Origin: a virus
Length of the DNA stretch: 45,943 nt
Virus record (IMG/VR): IMGVR_UViG_3300043777_000065
Span: 1-45,943 of that record
Direction: 5' to 3' (one strand)
Below are positions 25,302 through 33,388 of the stretch, piece by piece; positions within the stretch are counted from its first letter, which is position 1, and every line of letters begins with the position of its first letter. The notes beneath the pieces were generated by a model. That model searched no databases. It was not told the DNA's origin and saw only the letters and a program-made list of their open reading frames with translations. Position numbers and translations under genes: made by a program.

Positions 25302-25581
25302 GATGCATGAGCCGGGTCATCGTCGCCTCAGCCGTCGCCATGTTGGCGATCACCAGCACGACATGGTGACGCTCGCGGAGCTCCTTCCCGCGCTGCATCT
25401 GGACATTCGTGCAGCGCTGTCCCGGTGCTTTGAACTCCAGGAACCAGATGCAGCCTTGCGTGGTGATGATGATGCGATCGGGCACGCCGCGCAAGCCAGG
25501 GCTCGTGAATTTCCAGGAGAGCCATCCGAGCTCCTCGCAGCGCTGGCAGACAAAGCGTTCGATTTCTGATTCACGTATCAT
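25267..25581 (-). CDS. VRR-NUC domain nuclease
   Basis: 104 aa. The start at 25581 is chosen because MIRESEIERF begins the domain and the upstream gene overlaps only slightly. The PD-(D/E)XK core is clear: GVPDRIIITTQGCIWFLEFKAPGQR gives D in PD and the E-x-K pair. Single-domain VRR-NUC proteins are structure-specific nucleases, probably acting on junctions or flaps, and are regular partners of SNF2 helicases in phage replication modules. Confidence 0.88.
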   Translation of the reverse strand: MIRESEIERFVCQRCEELGWLSWKFTSPGLRGVPDRIIITTQGCIWFLEFKAPGQRCTNVQMQRGKELRERHHVVLVIANMATAEATMTRLMHHDERARNALRA

Positions 25582-25798
25582 ATAAATCGTGCAATTTAAG
25601 TGCATCTTTCTCCGCTGCACTAAGAGCCTCTTGTTCCTCTTTTGTGAATTGAATGCGACACGTGCCGCTTTTTCCGATGAACGAGACTCCCTCGCAATCC
25701 ATGACATGCGCAATATACCGCGTCAAAAGCGACGCCAGCCAATTGCGTTCCGCCTCTGCCCTCAAACGGGCTATAACCTCCTCTCGGGCTATATCCAT
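25571..25798 (-). CDS. Hypothetical small protein
   Basis: 75 aa, starting directly after the preceding stop and overlapping the nuclease start by 11 bases. Helical and acidic-basic alternating (DIAREEVIARLRAEAERNWLAS). One central strand (GVSFIGKSGTCRIQFT) and a C-terminal helix (EEQEALSAAEKDALKLHDLYD) follow. The C-terminal motif is echoed in the 34438-34641 product (TTAEKEALSAADWYLDDD), which suggests a shared module. Confidence 0.6.
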   Translation of the reverse strand: MDIAREEVIARLRAEAERNWLASLLTRYIAHVMDCEGVSFIGKSGTCRIQFTKEEQEALSAAEKDALKLHDLYDT

Positions 25799-26143
25799 TC
25801 AATACCGACCATGCTCGATATCCGCCAGGACATCCGGCGGCAGGACGGCGGCCTCTGCGCGCTTCAAGAGTGCTTTCGAGTGCTTCCGCTTCGTGCTCTT
25901 GCGCTTCCCCTTCGGAGATGGCTTGCCGTTCCAAGCCTCCGCTTCCACCAGCCCGGCGAGCTTCGCCGCTGAGCAATTGAGGAAGCGGCTCCAGGTCGGC
26001 AGCGTGCGGCTATTCGGCCGGTGCCATCCGTTGATGACGCTATAGCAGTGTCCATAGGACAGCTTGAGCGCTGCCGAGAGCTGGAGGATGCTGGGGATTT
26101 TCTTCGTGCGCATCTTGGCGCGCACGGCATCGATGAGGGGCAT
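25799..26143 (-). CDS. Helix-turn-helix protein (XRE/Cro-like)
   Basis: 114 aa. Residues 14-62 (KIPSILQLSAALKLSYGHCYSVINGWHRPNSRTLPTWSRFL in outline) read as a five-helix Cro/XRE domain, with the turn at LSYGH and the recognition helix CYSVINGW. The C-terminal half carries a strongly basic stretch (GKPSPKGKRKSTKRKHSK). It could regulate phage genes or act as a DNA-binding cofactor for replication, since it is embedded in that operon. Confidence 0.6.
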   Translation of the reverse strand: MPLIDAVRAKMRTKKIPSILQLSAALKLSYGHCYSVINGWHRPNSRTLPTWSRFLNCSAAKLAGLVEAEAWNGKPSPKGKRKSTKRKHSKALLKRAEAAVLPPDVLADIEHGRY

Positions 26144-26314
26144 TCATATATCCTTGTGATGGTTGAGGAGGCCTTTGCAGATCGTACACGTAACGTCATT
26201 TATAAAGGGCGTCAAGAGGATGGATTTCTCTTTCTTCCCGCAGAGTGAGCGGCGCTCGAAGCGGGTCGACGGAGCGATGCGAAGCGCATGCATCTTGGCT
26301 TGAGGGGTATTCAT
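26144..26314 (-). CDS. Zinc-finger-like miniprotein
   Basis: 56 aa, fitting exactly between the polymerase stop (4-base ATGA overlap) and the next start. Basic N-terminus, one Cys (SLCGKKEKS), then DVTCTICKGLLNHH, giving a C-x2-C...HH set for zinc. It is too tightly placed to be chance; function unknown. Confidence 0.65.
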   Translation of the reverse strand: MNTPQAKMHALRIAPSTRFERRSLCGKKEKSILLTPFINDVTCTICKGLLNHHKDI

Positions 26315-28257
26315 TTCTTGTACATCCTACTTAAAAATGCTTCGGCCTTGAGCGGCAGACCCGGTGCCCAAGCGGGAGCGGTGCTCATGATCCGTTCCAT
26401 CCGCTGGAGCTTCTCGGCCGCTCCTCCGGTCTCGATCTCGGATGCGATCTCGTCGTGCGCGTGGAGGACGATCGGAGCGAAGGGCTCGATATCGAGCATA
26501 TTCCCGGCGAGGAGATCGCGGGACATGCCTTGCACGGCATTATTGAATAGGACGCCGCCCCATATGTGCACACGCCGCATCGCTCCGGCGACATCCTGCC
26601 GCACCACCAGGGAGGGCTTTGGCCCATAGCCGGTATCGACAAACTGAATCTCGGGGCATGCGTAATAGACGGCGCGACCGGAAGGCAGCCACATGCGCAG
26701 GAAGCCTTTGATGGCCTCGAAGCGGAGGATGCCGCGATAGGAGAGGCTCTTGCCCGGATTCTGGATGGCCATGACGGCGAGCGACTCCAGCTTGCGCCAC
26801 GCACGCGGCATGCCTTGGTAGGTGTTGCGATAGACGCGGACGATGCGCTGCGCGAGCGCCAGGGAGATATGGATGCCATCATGCTTGCACTTGCTGCAGA
26901 ATGAATCCGCACCGCTGCCGTACTGGAGGGAGAGCGCCGCCGCTTTCCCGACATCATACTCGTGCGAGCCTTTGACAATCGTCTCGGCGTGGCATCCGTA
27001 GATGAGTCCTGCGGTTTGCTTATAGAGGTTCGCTCCGGTGCGGAACGCTTCGAGATATCCCGGCTCATCAGCCAGCCAGCCGGCGACGCGCGCTTCAACG
27101 GCGTTGATGTCGCATATCGCCAGCGTCTTGCCTGGTGGAGCGATGATGCAGTGCCGCAGGCAGTCGCGGAGCACAAAGCCAACGTCACCAGCCATGAGGC
27201 GGATCATCTCGGCATCCGCCTCTCGGATGGCATCGATCAAGTACGAGCGATCCGCTTTCGGCCGGGGGAAATTCTGCGGCTGCAAGCCCTTGGCCGCCCA
27301 TCGGCCGGTCACCTGCGCACCGTTGAAATGGAACGCGCCGCGTACGCGATCGTCATCGCACTTGACGACCAGCGCACGCGACAGCTTGCCTAGGGAGGTG
27401 AGCGAGCCGGCTTGGCGGAGTCGGAGGAGCTCCGCCACGGCTGGAGAGGGCTTCGCTGCGAGGCAATCCGTCACGGCCTCGGCGGTGCCATTGACCAGGT
27501 AGCAGCCTTGCGCGCGAATCCAGTTGACGACCTTCGCTACTTGCGTCGGAGCCGTGGCCCAGCCATGCGTGATCTCGGCGGTGCGCTTCGCTTTGTAGAC
27601 CTTCTCCGCCGCTTGGAGCCGGAGAGCGCCCTGGATGAAGGCGACATCCACCAGGAAGCCCCGATCGTTGATGCGATGATCGAGCTCCCACACGCGCCGC
27701 TCCGCCCTATTCAATGCCTTGACCGGGAGCGCATGGTGCACGGCGCGCTCTGCGACCACGTCTTGCATGCAGTAGGCTTCGAGCTCCTGCCGGAGCTCGG
27801 CCGAGAGCACCGGTTGCTTGCCATCCTTGTCCGGGATGCAGCACAGCTTGATGAGATCCTCGCCGCGTTTGTCTTTCTGCAGATCCGGTCGGCTTGGATG
27901 CAGGAAGGCGGCGCAGGCACCTAAGAGGAGGGGCAGCCCACAGGATGCCGCGAGCGCTTGGGAGCACGACCAATCGGAGGGCCGGAAGGGAGAGCGCAGG
28001 CCAGCTCGCTCCCAGCAGTGCGCAATGATGGCGCGCTCAAAGTTGGCATTCCAGGCCCATGTGGTATCAACTCCGTCCCGCCAGGCGCGAGCGAGCGTTT
28101 CAGGAAAATGCTGTCCAGGCCTCCAGATTGAGGGTTTATTATCGTCGATGGCCCAGGCCATGCAGAGGATCCTGGTAGAGGGGTGCCGCGCATAGGCGTG
28201 ATGGCCGACCGACTGGATATTGGCGGCGGAGTAGGTCTCGAAATCGATAAAGATCAT
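26311..28257 (-). CDS. Family A DNA polymerase with 3'-5' exonuclease
   Basis: 648 aa, complete phage replicative polymerase. Exonuclease motifs: FIDFET (3-8), WNANFERAI (69-77), YCMQDVVAE (162-170). Polymerase motif A is the variant CDINAVEAR (382-390). Motif B region KAAALSLQYG (438-447). Motif C is LHAHDEI (598-604). The AVEAR variant in place of IELR is typical of the DUF2815/DUF2800-associated phage polymerases. It overlaps its neighbours by 4 bases on both sides. Confidence 0.95.
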   Translation of the reverse strand: MIFIDFETYSAANIQSVGHHAYARHPSTRILCMAWAIDDNKPSIWRPGQHFPETLARAWRDGVDTTWAWNANFERAIIAHCWERAGLRSPFRPSDWSCSQALAASCGLPLLLGACAAFLHPSRPDLQKDKRGEDLIKLCCIPDKDGKQPVLSAELRQELEAYCMQDVVAERAVHHALPVKALNRAERRVWELDHRINDRGFLVDVAFIQGALRLQAAEKVYKAKRTAEITHGWATAPTQVAKVVNWIRAQGCYLVNGTAEAVTDCLAAKPSPAVAELLRLRQAGSLTSLGKLSRALVVKCDDDRVRGAFHFNGAQVTGRWAAKGLQPQNFPRPKADRSYLIDAIREADAEMIRLMAGDVGFVLRDCLRHCIIAPPGKTLAICDINAVEARVAGWLADEPGYLEAFRTGANLYKQTAGLIYGCHAETIVKGSHEYDVGKAAALSLQYGSGADSFCSKCKHDGIHISLALAQRIVRVYRNTYQGMPRAWRKLESLAVMAIQNPGKSLSYRGILRFEAIKGFLRMWLPSGRAVYYACPEIQFVDTGYGPKPSLVVRQDVAGAMRRVHIWGGVLFNNAVQGMSRDLLAGNMLDIEPFAPIVLHAHDEIASEIETGGAAEKLQRMERIMSTAPAWAPGLPLKAEAFLSRMYKK

Positions 28258-28532
28258 ATCGGCTCAAAACCGATCATTGAATAGCGATGATCACCGCATG
28301 AGCTGTCGTCATCGTCGAAATAGGACGAGCGATTGCAGTCGCACGAATAGTTGCCCTCTGACCATTGATGCCAGACTCCGGCGAGGTTGTGCTTTTCGTT
28401 CGCGTCCGTCCAATCCTCGACAAAGGAGAGGAGCTCCCCGGTTGCATTCTTGCGCAGCGTGATCCGGGCGCGGGCTGGAAGTTTGTCGGAGCCTTTCGGC
28501 TCGTTGACAGGATCCGGAATGGGAGTGGTCAC
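28254..28532 (-). CDS. Hypothetical small acidic protein
   Basis: 92 aa from the GTG at 28532, which overlaps the preceding stop as GTGA; a longer start at 28571 would run into the neighbour. Strand-rich (RARITLRKNATGELLSFVEDW), then a Trp/Gly motif (GVWHQWSEGNYSCDCNRSSYF) and an Asp run. The Cys trio could bind metal. It is translated just before the polymerase and resembles small polymerase-neighbour proteins of unknown role. Confidence 0.65.
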   Translation of the reverse strand: MTTPIPDPVNEPKGSDKLPARARITLRKNATGELLSFVEDWTDANEKHNLAGVWHQWSEGNYSCDCNRSSYFDDDDSSCGDHRYSMIGFEPI

Positions 28533-28792
28533 AGCTTGTCCGTATCCACTGCATCGAAATCGACGGCGCAATAATATTCCTTATTCCGCTGGAGATCCTC
28601 CAACGCTTCGCGTGCATGTCGGTGGAATCCATCGATGAAATCTGCAAAGCGATCGAGTCCTAAAGCTGTCAGTTTCGACGGGAGCAACTCTCGCGCTTTG
28701 AATTGTTCGAGAAGGAGGCAGTATTCTTCAATGATTTTCCGTACTTCGATCGTGATGTTTTTCTCTTGCTCGGGCGTGAAGTATTTGCTCAT
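28529..28792 (-). CDS. Hypothetical helical protein
   Basis: 87 aa. The ATG at 28792 is chosen: AAGG lies upstream and the preceding gene ends there as ATGA. Mostly helical and charged (EQEKNITIEVRKIIEEYCLLLEQ). No family recognised. Confidence 0.62.
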   Translation of the reverse strand: MSKYFTPEQEKNITIEVRKIIEEYCLLLEQFKARELLPSKLTALGLDRFADFIDGFHRHAREALEDLQRNKEYYCAVDFDAVDTDKL

Positions 28793-28962
28793 GCGCAGAC
28801 CTTGCATCGTTTCGTGCAGTGGACTTCCCGCTCGTCGGTATGGATGATCAAGACCACGACGACATGGTAGAACTCGCTCCGTTCAATGTCACGCCCGCAG
28901 GTGTCGCACACGTGATGGCGGCGGGCCTGCCGCTCGCCTTTGTAGAGGAGGGTGCCGCCCAT
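28789..28962 (-). CDS. Zinc-ribbon miniprotein
   Basis: 57 aa, exactly filling the space between neighbours with a 4-base overlap downstream. HHVCDTCGRDIERSEFYHVVVV holds the first C-x2-C pair. VHCTKRCKVC at the C-terminus supplies the second. This is the layout of a two-knuckle zinc ribbon and suggests a small nucleic-acid or protein-binding factor. Confidence 0.68.
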   Translation of the reverse strand: MGGTLLYKGERQARRHHVCDTCGRDIERSEFYHVVVVLIIHTDEREVHCTKRCKVCA

Positions 28963-29193
28963 TCACTTGACCGGGGCGTAGGTTGCTTTCACGTCCTGGC
29001 TCGATCGATTCCAAAAATCCGTCAGGTTGTCCGGTGTGCGCGCGTAGACTTCACGGCTGCACACCGGACAGAGCGCATAGAACCCGGCTTTCTTGCGCGG
29101 ATGCTCCGTGACCTGGTAGCACGTCGGCTGGACACCCTTCCGATTCCCGGGGCACGGACATGGATGGATAGCGGGAATCGTCGGGGCATTCAT
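28963..29193 (-). CDS. Lar-like zinc-ribbon protein (possible restriction alleviation)
   Basis: 76 aa. PCPCPGN near residue 12, then YALCPVCSREVYARTPDNLTDFWNR. The C-x2-C pair followed by a T-x-D-x-x-x-FWN helix resembles the Lar restriction-alleviation family, whose members end in 'A...WN'. Known Lar proteins help phage DNA escape type I restriction. The similarity is by eye and the role is tentative. Confidence 0.55.
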   Translation of the reverse strand: MNAPTIPAIHPCPCPGNRKGVQPTCYQVTEHPRKKAGFYALCPVCSREVYARTPDNLTDFWNRSSQDVKATYAPVK

Positions 29194-29366
29194 GGTTCGG
29201 ACAACCTATCATATGCTACTTTTGCGCATAAAATGGCTTTATCTAGATCTCGACCAACCCAAGACGCGGCATGCGCTTTCGAGATGCTCATGGCGTCTAC
29301 GATCTGGATTAATCGTCGGATGGCGAGTAAATCTTTAGCGTATGTTCTATTGCTTTTCGCATTCAT
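29190..29366 (-). CDS. Small helical protein
   Basis: 58 aa, joined to both neighbours by 4-base overlaps. Basic start (MNAKSNRTYAKDLLAIRRL) and a second helix (SISKAHAASWVGRDLDKAI) that could be a helix-turn-helix remnant. Visibly AT-richer than its neighbours. Function unknown. Confidence 0.62.
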   Translation of the reverse strand: MNAKSNRTYAKDLLAIRRLIQIVDAMSISKAHAASWVGRDLDKAILCAKVAYDRLSEP

Positions 29367-29539
29367 TGGAGCGTGTATCCATGCCGACCGAAAAGGGCGC
29401 GAAGCTCCGCCAGGAGCGGTGCGAGCTCATCTGGCGGAGGCGGGGATTGCTCGTTGCTGATCACGCGGAAGCCCTTCATGCGCGGCGAGAAGGTGATGAT
29501 GCAGAGATCCGGGATGTTCTTCGAGACGCCGTTATGCAT
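29363..29539 (-). CDS. Small hypothetical protein
   Basis: 58 aa. The ATG at 29539 follows the DUF2815 stop by one base, and no clear ribosome site is present, so translation is probably coupled. A strand-rich start (PDLCIITFSPRMKGFRVIS) is followed by a helix (DELAPLLAELRALFGRHG). No family recognised. Confidence 0.6.
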   Translation of the reverse strand: MHNGVSKNIPDLCIITFSPRMKGFRVISNEQSPPPPDELAPLLAELRALFGRHGYTLQ

Positions 29540-29540
29540 A

Positions 29541-30131
29541 TCAGAATGGCGGCTCGTCGTTCGATGCCTCGGCCGTCTCGGTCGGAGCCGTGATGTCCCC
29601 CTCGAAGTCCGAGCGGGCGTCCGAGCCTCCGCCAATGCGCTCGCCCTCATCCCACTTGAGCACGGAGTTCAAGTTGAGCGAGACGCCCTTGCCGCCGGTC
29701 TTGTGGATCCAGGCCCATGGCGAGATGCAGACCTTGTACTTGGCGCCGGAATAGAGCTCGTCGTCGGTCGTGAGATCTCCCGACTGGCGATCAACGCAGT
29801 GCGGCCGAAATCCGTTTTTGACGCTGAGGAGCCAGCGGCCGTGGAGCTCGGGCCGCTCCTCATGCTCCAACGCATCGCCATCCCCGATCGGGAAATGCTT
29901 GAGCTGGGCTTGCGGTACGACCTTGCCGAACTTGGTCTGCGTCGCCGCAGCGATCGCACCGCGCAAGCGGGTGATGAATTTCTCGACTTCCGGATGGCCT
30001 TTCTTCAAGGCATGGAGCATCCCATAGACGAGTTTCCCTCCTCCCGCAGCGGCCTTCGGCGTGACGAGGTGGACGAAATGGCCGATACCGACCGGGGACA
30101 CGAGCGAAATCTTGGCAGGCTTGTCAGCCAT
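29541..30131 (-). CDS. DUF2815 family protein (probable ssDNA-binding protein)
   Basis: 196 aa. The ATG at 30131 is chosen because CAGGAG lies 8 bases upstream. The pattern KISLVSPVGIGHFVHLVTPK..., a central DGD, and KYKVCISPWAWIHKTGGKGVSLNLNSVLKW matches DUF2815. That family has an OB-like beta fold and acts in place of a phage single-strand binding protein. An acidic tail (TAPTETAEASNDEPPF) is the usual SSB-like partner-binding end. It lies between nuclease and polymerase genes, the standard order of this replication module. Confidence 0.85.
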   Translation of the reverse strand: MADKPAKISLVSPVGIGHFVHLVTPKAAAGGGKLVYGMLHALKKGHPEVEKFITRLRGAIAAATQTKFGKVVPQAQLKHFPIGDGDALEHEERPELHGRWLLSVKNGFRPHCVDRQSGDLTTDDELYSGAKYKVCISPWAWIHKTGGKGVSLNLNSVLKWDEGERIGGGSDARSDFEGDITAPTETAEASNDEPPF

Positions 30132-30354
30132 GGTCATCTCCTGACGTGTTTTGTAAATCTCGGAAAAGTTTTGCAAGACAATTATCCCAGCGGATCGCCG
30201 CATCATGCGGGACGAGCGACAGCGGACGGTCGCGCATCTCGGCGGCCATCTCGTCGCCATGCTCGATCATCGGGACGAGCCATTCCAGGATCTCGTCCGA
30301 GCCGCTCCCGCAGATCGACCAGAGCCGCTCGCGGAGCTTGGCGATATTCCTCAT
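30124..30354 (-). CDS. Hypothetical small protein
   Basis: 76 aa from the ATG at 30354, which overlaps the preceding stop. Helical and acidic (MRNIAKLRERLWSICGSGSDEILEW). It overlaps the DUF2815 start by 8 bases. No family recognised. Confidence 0.6.
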   Translation of the reverse strand: MRNIAKLRERLWSICGSGSDEILEWLVPMIEHGDEMAAEMRDRPLSLVPHDAAIRWDNCLAKLFRDLQNTSGDDHG

Positions 30355-30584
30355 CGGCTCTTTCCGGTTCCACCAGGAGGTGGTGACGGTGGCATATCGA
30401 AAGGCTCGACTTCGATATCGCCATATGCATTGCAGACAGGGCACTTGACGTAGTGCGCATTGTCGCGTTGCTCGAAGCGCGTGTCATCACCCGTGCACTC
30501 GATTATCGTCATGCAATTGCGGCACTTGCCGCGATACTTTTGCTCTCCTGGTGGAAGCCCTCGCCGGATGATCGTAACGGCCAT
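30351..30584 (-). CDS. Zinc-ribbon protein
   Basis: 77 aa. KCRNCMTIIECTGDDT and HYVKCPVCNAYGDIEVEPFD give two C-x2-C knuckles 27 residues apart, a textbook zinc ribbon. A Pro-rich basic C-terminus follows. It may bind single-stranded DNA, RNA polymerase or another early protein; the target is unknown. Confidence 0.7.
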   Translation of the reverse strand: MAVTIIRRGLPPGEQKYRGKCRNCMTIIECTGDDTRFEQRDNAHYVKCPVCNAYGDIEVEPFDMPPSPPPGGTGKSR

Positions 30585-30814
30585 TAGGGCATCTCGAATT
30601 GGTCGACGACGCGACCTAAGGCGTTGACGATCTCGACGCGCCGCTCGCCGGCGATGCGTGCTTGATGCTCGGCATTCTCGCGGATCGCATCCCGCGCAAG
30701 GCGGTGCGGCAGTTGGACCTTCTCGCCCTTCTCGTTGTAGGCGGTGCGCGCGTGCGAGCAGAGATTAACGGCCCATTCGTCCGTCTCGGTCTTCGACATG
30801 GTATAAGTGAGCAT
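30584..30814 (-). CDS. Hypothetical small protein
   Basis: 76 aa. The ATG at 30814 has GGAGGGG upstream and overlaps the preceding stop as TGATG. Strands and short helices with many charged residues (EWAVNLCSHARTAYNEKGEKVQLPHRLARDA). No family recognised. Confidence 0.6.
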   Translation of the reverse strand: MLTYTMSKTETDEWAVNLCSHARTAYNEKGEKVQLPHRLARDAIRENAEHQARIAGERRVEIVNALGRVVDQFEMP

Positions 30815-30984
30815 CAATCCCCTCCAAGCTGGTCGACCGCTTCATTATATCGCTGACGTAGTATCGATATTTCTTGCTCCAGCTCTCGGATCTTATCGCG
30901 GAGCTTTTCGTTGCTGCGCGTCAGTCTGCGGCAATGCTCCAGCGCTTCCTCTAGCGGCGAATCCGGCTCTTGGTCAAAGCTCAT
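30814..30984 (-). CDS. Coiled-coil miniprotein
   Basis: 56 aa, exactly filling the gap after the DUF2800 gene. One long heptad-like helix (LRDKIRELEQEISILRQRYNE). It is likely a dimer and a structural or adaptor protein. Function unknown. Confidence 0.65.
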   Translation of the reverse strand: MSFDQEPDSPLEEALEHCRRLTRSNEKLRDKIRELEQEISILRQRYNEAVDQLGGD

Positions 30985-32153
30985 ACTCCGAAGTCCTTCC
31001 TGGCGTTCGAGGGCTTGAGCTCCGGCCGGCTGTCGGCCTCGTGCGCGATGGTTGGCGTGCCGGCGGCTTTGTTCACCAGCGAGGCCATCAAGCGCTCATC
31101 GTCGAGGAGAGCCTCGCCGCGCGTGATGCCGACCAGCGTGCGCGGCATGAAGTCGTCGAGCGCGATGCCGCGCCGCTTGAATGCTTGGATGACCCTCTCC
31201 GGGTCTTTCCATGCTCTGGCAGTGCGGCTCTCGACGATTTTCCACTGCGGAACGCGCTTCCCTGACATGAGCGCATGCCAGACGGCATCCGCCAGGGCCG
31301 CATAAAAGAGCTCGACGAATGGTCGGAGCGAGAGGAACCTGCCCATCTCCTCGTAGGTGAGTGCCGCTACGCTGTTTTTTATAGCAGGCTCAGCAGCCTT
31401 CGGTTTAATAGGCAGCTTTTTAACCGGTATCAACTCTCTAAAATCAGATAGAGCACGTTTTACGAGTGCTGGACAATGCCCTTTATTGACGCACCAACGG
31501 CATGCAGATTCAGAAGGGCTATACGTCGGATTCGTCATTGCGGCGTTTACGGCCGCTTGTGCTTTCTTCTCGAAGGCCGCATGCCAGCCGACTGGTGCTT
31601 TCCAATGTCTGGTCTTGAGCCCGTCGCGGATGCGGGGCTGGATGATATGGTGGTGGATGTCGAGCCGTTGATATTTCTTAGAGAGGCCGATCGCATAGAG
31701 GGCAAGTTGCGGGTTGGCCCGAGCCGGGACCGAGACCCCCTCGCCCCATTTGAGATCGAAGACATGGATGGCGGATGGCGTGACGAGCGCCATGTCGAGC
31801 GTGCCGCTCGTGAAGCCAAGGAAGACCTTGCGTTCCAGCGAGAGCTCCGCATCCGGGAGCCGGCTCTGCCAGCTCGTCGCGTAGTCGACGGCATCGCGCA
31901 TCGGTTGTCGCATCTCGACGGAGGAGAAGCCAAAGAGCTTGGGGAATTTCTCCACAGCCTTCTCGACGCTCTTGTCCTGCCGCAACATGATATGGTTAAA
32001 GAGCGCGTGCGCCGCTGAGCCTTCACGTGTGAATTCATTGCCCGTGAAGGGTTGGATCTTGCCTTCCTTGATAAGTTTTTCTTGGAGCGGGATGGCGCCG
32101 GTGCATGCGGTCCATCTTTCCGCGTCGCTTGGAGCGAATCGAGCGTGGCTCAT
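30981..32153 (-). CDS. DUF2800 / Cas4-RecB-like nuclease
   Basis: 390 aa. The ATG at 32153 is fixed by an ATGA overlap with the preceding 59-aa gene. The PD-(D/E)XK core reads GTLDMALVTPSAIHVFDLKWGEG (D in GTLDM; D-x-K in FDLKWG), followed by the conserved NPQLALYAIGL helix. CRWCVNKGHCPAL is the Cys cluster that in Cas4-type nucleases ligates an iron-sulfur cluster with an upstream Cys. It probably resects DNA ends for replication-linked recombination with the DUF2815 protein. It is in the standard neighbourhood for this family. Confidence 0.85.
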   Translation of the reverse strand: MSHARFAPSDAERWTACTGAIPLQEKLIKEGKIQPFTGNEFTREGSAAHALFNHIMLRQDKSVEKAVEKFPKLFGFSSVEMRQPMRDAVDYATSWQSRLPDAELSLERKVFLGFTSGTLDMALVTPSAIHVFDLKWGEGVSVPARANPQLALYAIGLSKKYQRLDIHHHIIQPRIRDGLKTRHWKAPVGWHAAFEKKAQAAVNAAMTNPTYSPSESACRWCVNKGHCPALVKRALSDFRELIPVKKLPIKPKAAEPAIKNSVAALTYEEMGRFLSLRPFVELFYAALADAVWHALMSGKRVPQWKIVESRTARAWKDPERVIQAFKRRGIALDDFMPRTLVGITRGEALLDDERLMASLVNKAAGTPTIAHEADSRPELKPSNARKDFGV

Positions 32154-32329
32154 AAGGCACCGAAGCGCTGCATGCGCTCCTCTCGGTTTTGTGCAGTGAT
32201 CAAAATCGCATTTTGTATCTGCCAATCGACGCGCGGACGCGCATAACCAGGTAATCTATGATACGACCAATCGTAGAGCGTCCGCGTTGCTGCAGCTCGT
32301 CGGCGTCGGAAAAATTCCTCGCGTGTCAT
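32150..32329 (-). CDS. Basic miniprotein
   Basis: 59 aa, joined by 4-base ATGA overlaps to both neighbours. Very basic start (TREEFFRRRRAAATRTLYDWSYH), aromatic middle, helical end (AILITAQNREERMQRF). The internal GAGAGGAG is only a spurious ribosome site. Function unknown, perhaps DNA-binding. Confidence 0.65.
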   Translation of the reverse strand: MTREEFFRRRRAAATRTLYDWSYHRLPGYARPRVDWQIQNAILITAQNREERMQRFGAL

Positions 32330-32553
32330 GGATGATGCTCCCCCATGCCATCCTTGATCTTGCGCTCCAGGTCGTCAGCGATGGCGCGAATCACCTGCGC
32401 TGTGGTAAGATCGCTCGGAAAGTTTCGAGAAAATTCGACGGTGAGTCGGAACTGGACATCCCTCTGGATAAGGGGGTGATCCTCCAACGCGCGGCGTATC
32501 ACATCCGGAGATATGATCTCCTCTTTCAGGAATTGAATGCGCAGCGTGCTCAT
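32326..32553 (-). CDS. Hypothetical small protein
   Basis: 75 aa. The ATG at 32553 overlaps the preceding stop as TAATG. Strand (STLRIQFLKEEI), helices, then a second strand (VQFRLTVEFSRNF) and a helix with acidic-basic alternation. No family recognised. Confidence 0.62.
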   Translation of the reverse strand: MSTLRIQFLKEEIISPDVIRRALEDHPLIQRDVQFRLTVEFSRNFPSDLTTAQVIRAIADDLERKIKDGMGEHHP

Positions 32554-32966
32554 TACTGACCCCACACAACGCTGTGCGCACAGATTGCCATCCTGCGCAC
32601 GCGATAGAGCGTCGCATTTTCTGTGCTCGTCACGATTTGCTCAGCGTATTGGCGTGCCTTTTCCTCAGTGTCGAAGAAATTGCAGCCGGTATGACCATGG
32701 ACGAGATATTCCTCGACCGCTTCAATCGCCTTCACGACTCTCGGCGCTAAGGGCGCTTCGATTGGGGTATATTCTGCCACGATATCCTGTTGAGTGATAG
32801 TCTCCGTATTAAGATACGAGCCGTCCGCCTTCCACGACAGATGGCCATCGGTAAACAGATAATCCCGTACGTTTCCTGGAGGGGCGTTCGCGCGTATATA
32901 CCATGTAATGTCACCATCGCGCATTGTGTAGCGCTTGCCGATCTCTGGCGGGATGCAGTCGCTCAT
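32553..32966 (-). CDS. Hypothetical protein
   Basis: 137 aa. The start at 32966 is chosen because it overlaps the preceding stop; the longer open frame upstream is only the shadow of that gene. A small beta domain (IGKRYTMRDGDITWYIRANAPPG, HLSWKADGSYLNTETIT) is followed by helices. FFDTEEKARQYAEQIVTSTENATLYRV resembles a helix-strand repeat common in small phage proteins. Function unknown. Confidence 0.65.
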   Translation of the reverse strand: MSDCIPPEIGKRYTMRDGDITWYIRANAPPGNVRDYLFTDGHLSWKADGSYLNTETITQQDIVAEYTPIEAPLAPRVVKAIEAVEEYLVHGHTGCNFFDTEEKARQYAEQIVTSTENATLYRVRRMAICAHSVVWGQ

Positions 32967-33388
32967 GGCTTGACGATCCCTGGATGGCGCTTGGCCAACT
33001 CGGCGGACTTGCGCGCCTGGCGCTGGTCGCGCAAGTCCTGGATGATCTTGGGTCGCCGCATGTCGCTTTCGCACTCGTCGACGGCCTGGCGCAGGTGCTT
33101 CGGCAGCGCTGCGAGCGCATCCGCCAGAGCGAGAATGAGGAGCGAGACGCTGCCGTGTTGTCCCCGCATGAGCTTGGCCTCGGGCGGCACACCGCTCGCC
33201 TGGAGGATCCACAGGCCCTCCGTCGCTTCATGCGAGGGGCCGATGCGGGCGGAAAGCTCATGCATCATGTCCTCGATCGTCGCACGATCGATCGTCGTCT
33301 CTGGCTTCGGCCGCCGGTCGGCCAGCTCTTTCACAGCGGCGAAACGGGAGACACTCTGCGGGAGCGAGGGAGGCTGGTCGGTGTTCAT
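32963..33388 (-). CDS. Hypothetical helical protein
   Basis: 141 aa, 4-base overlaps at both ends. Mainly helical. A hydrophobic stretch (GSVSLLILALADALAALP) is followed by charged helices (HLRQAVDECESDMRRPKIIQDLRDQRQARK). It could be a small regulatory or membrane-edge protein; no family recognised. Confidence 0.62.
   Translation of the reverse strand: MNTDQPPSLPQSVSRFAAVKELADRRPKPETTIDRATIEDMMHELSARIGPSHEATEGLWILQASGVPPEAKLMRGQHGSVSLLILALADALAALPKHLRQAVDECESDMRRPKIIQDLRDQRQARKSAELAKRHPGIVKP

Noticed and set aside
28533-28571. Longer start for the 28254-28532 gene
   Set aside because: The extension would overlap the neighbour by 43 bases and has no ribosome site, while the GTG gives the GTGA overlap used throughout this operon.
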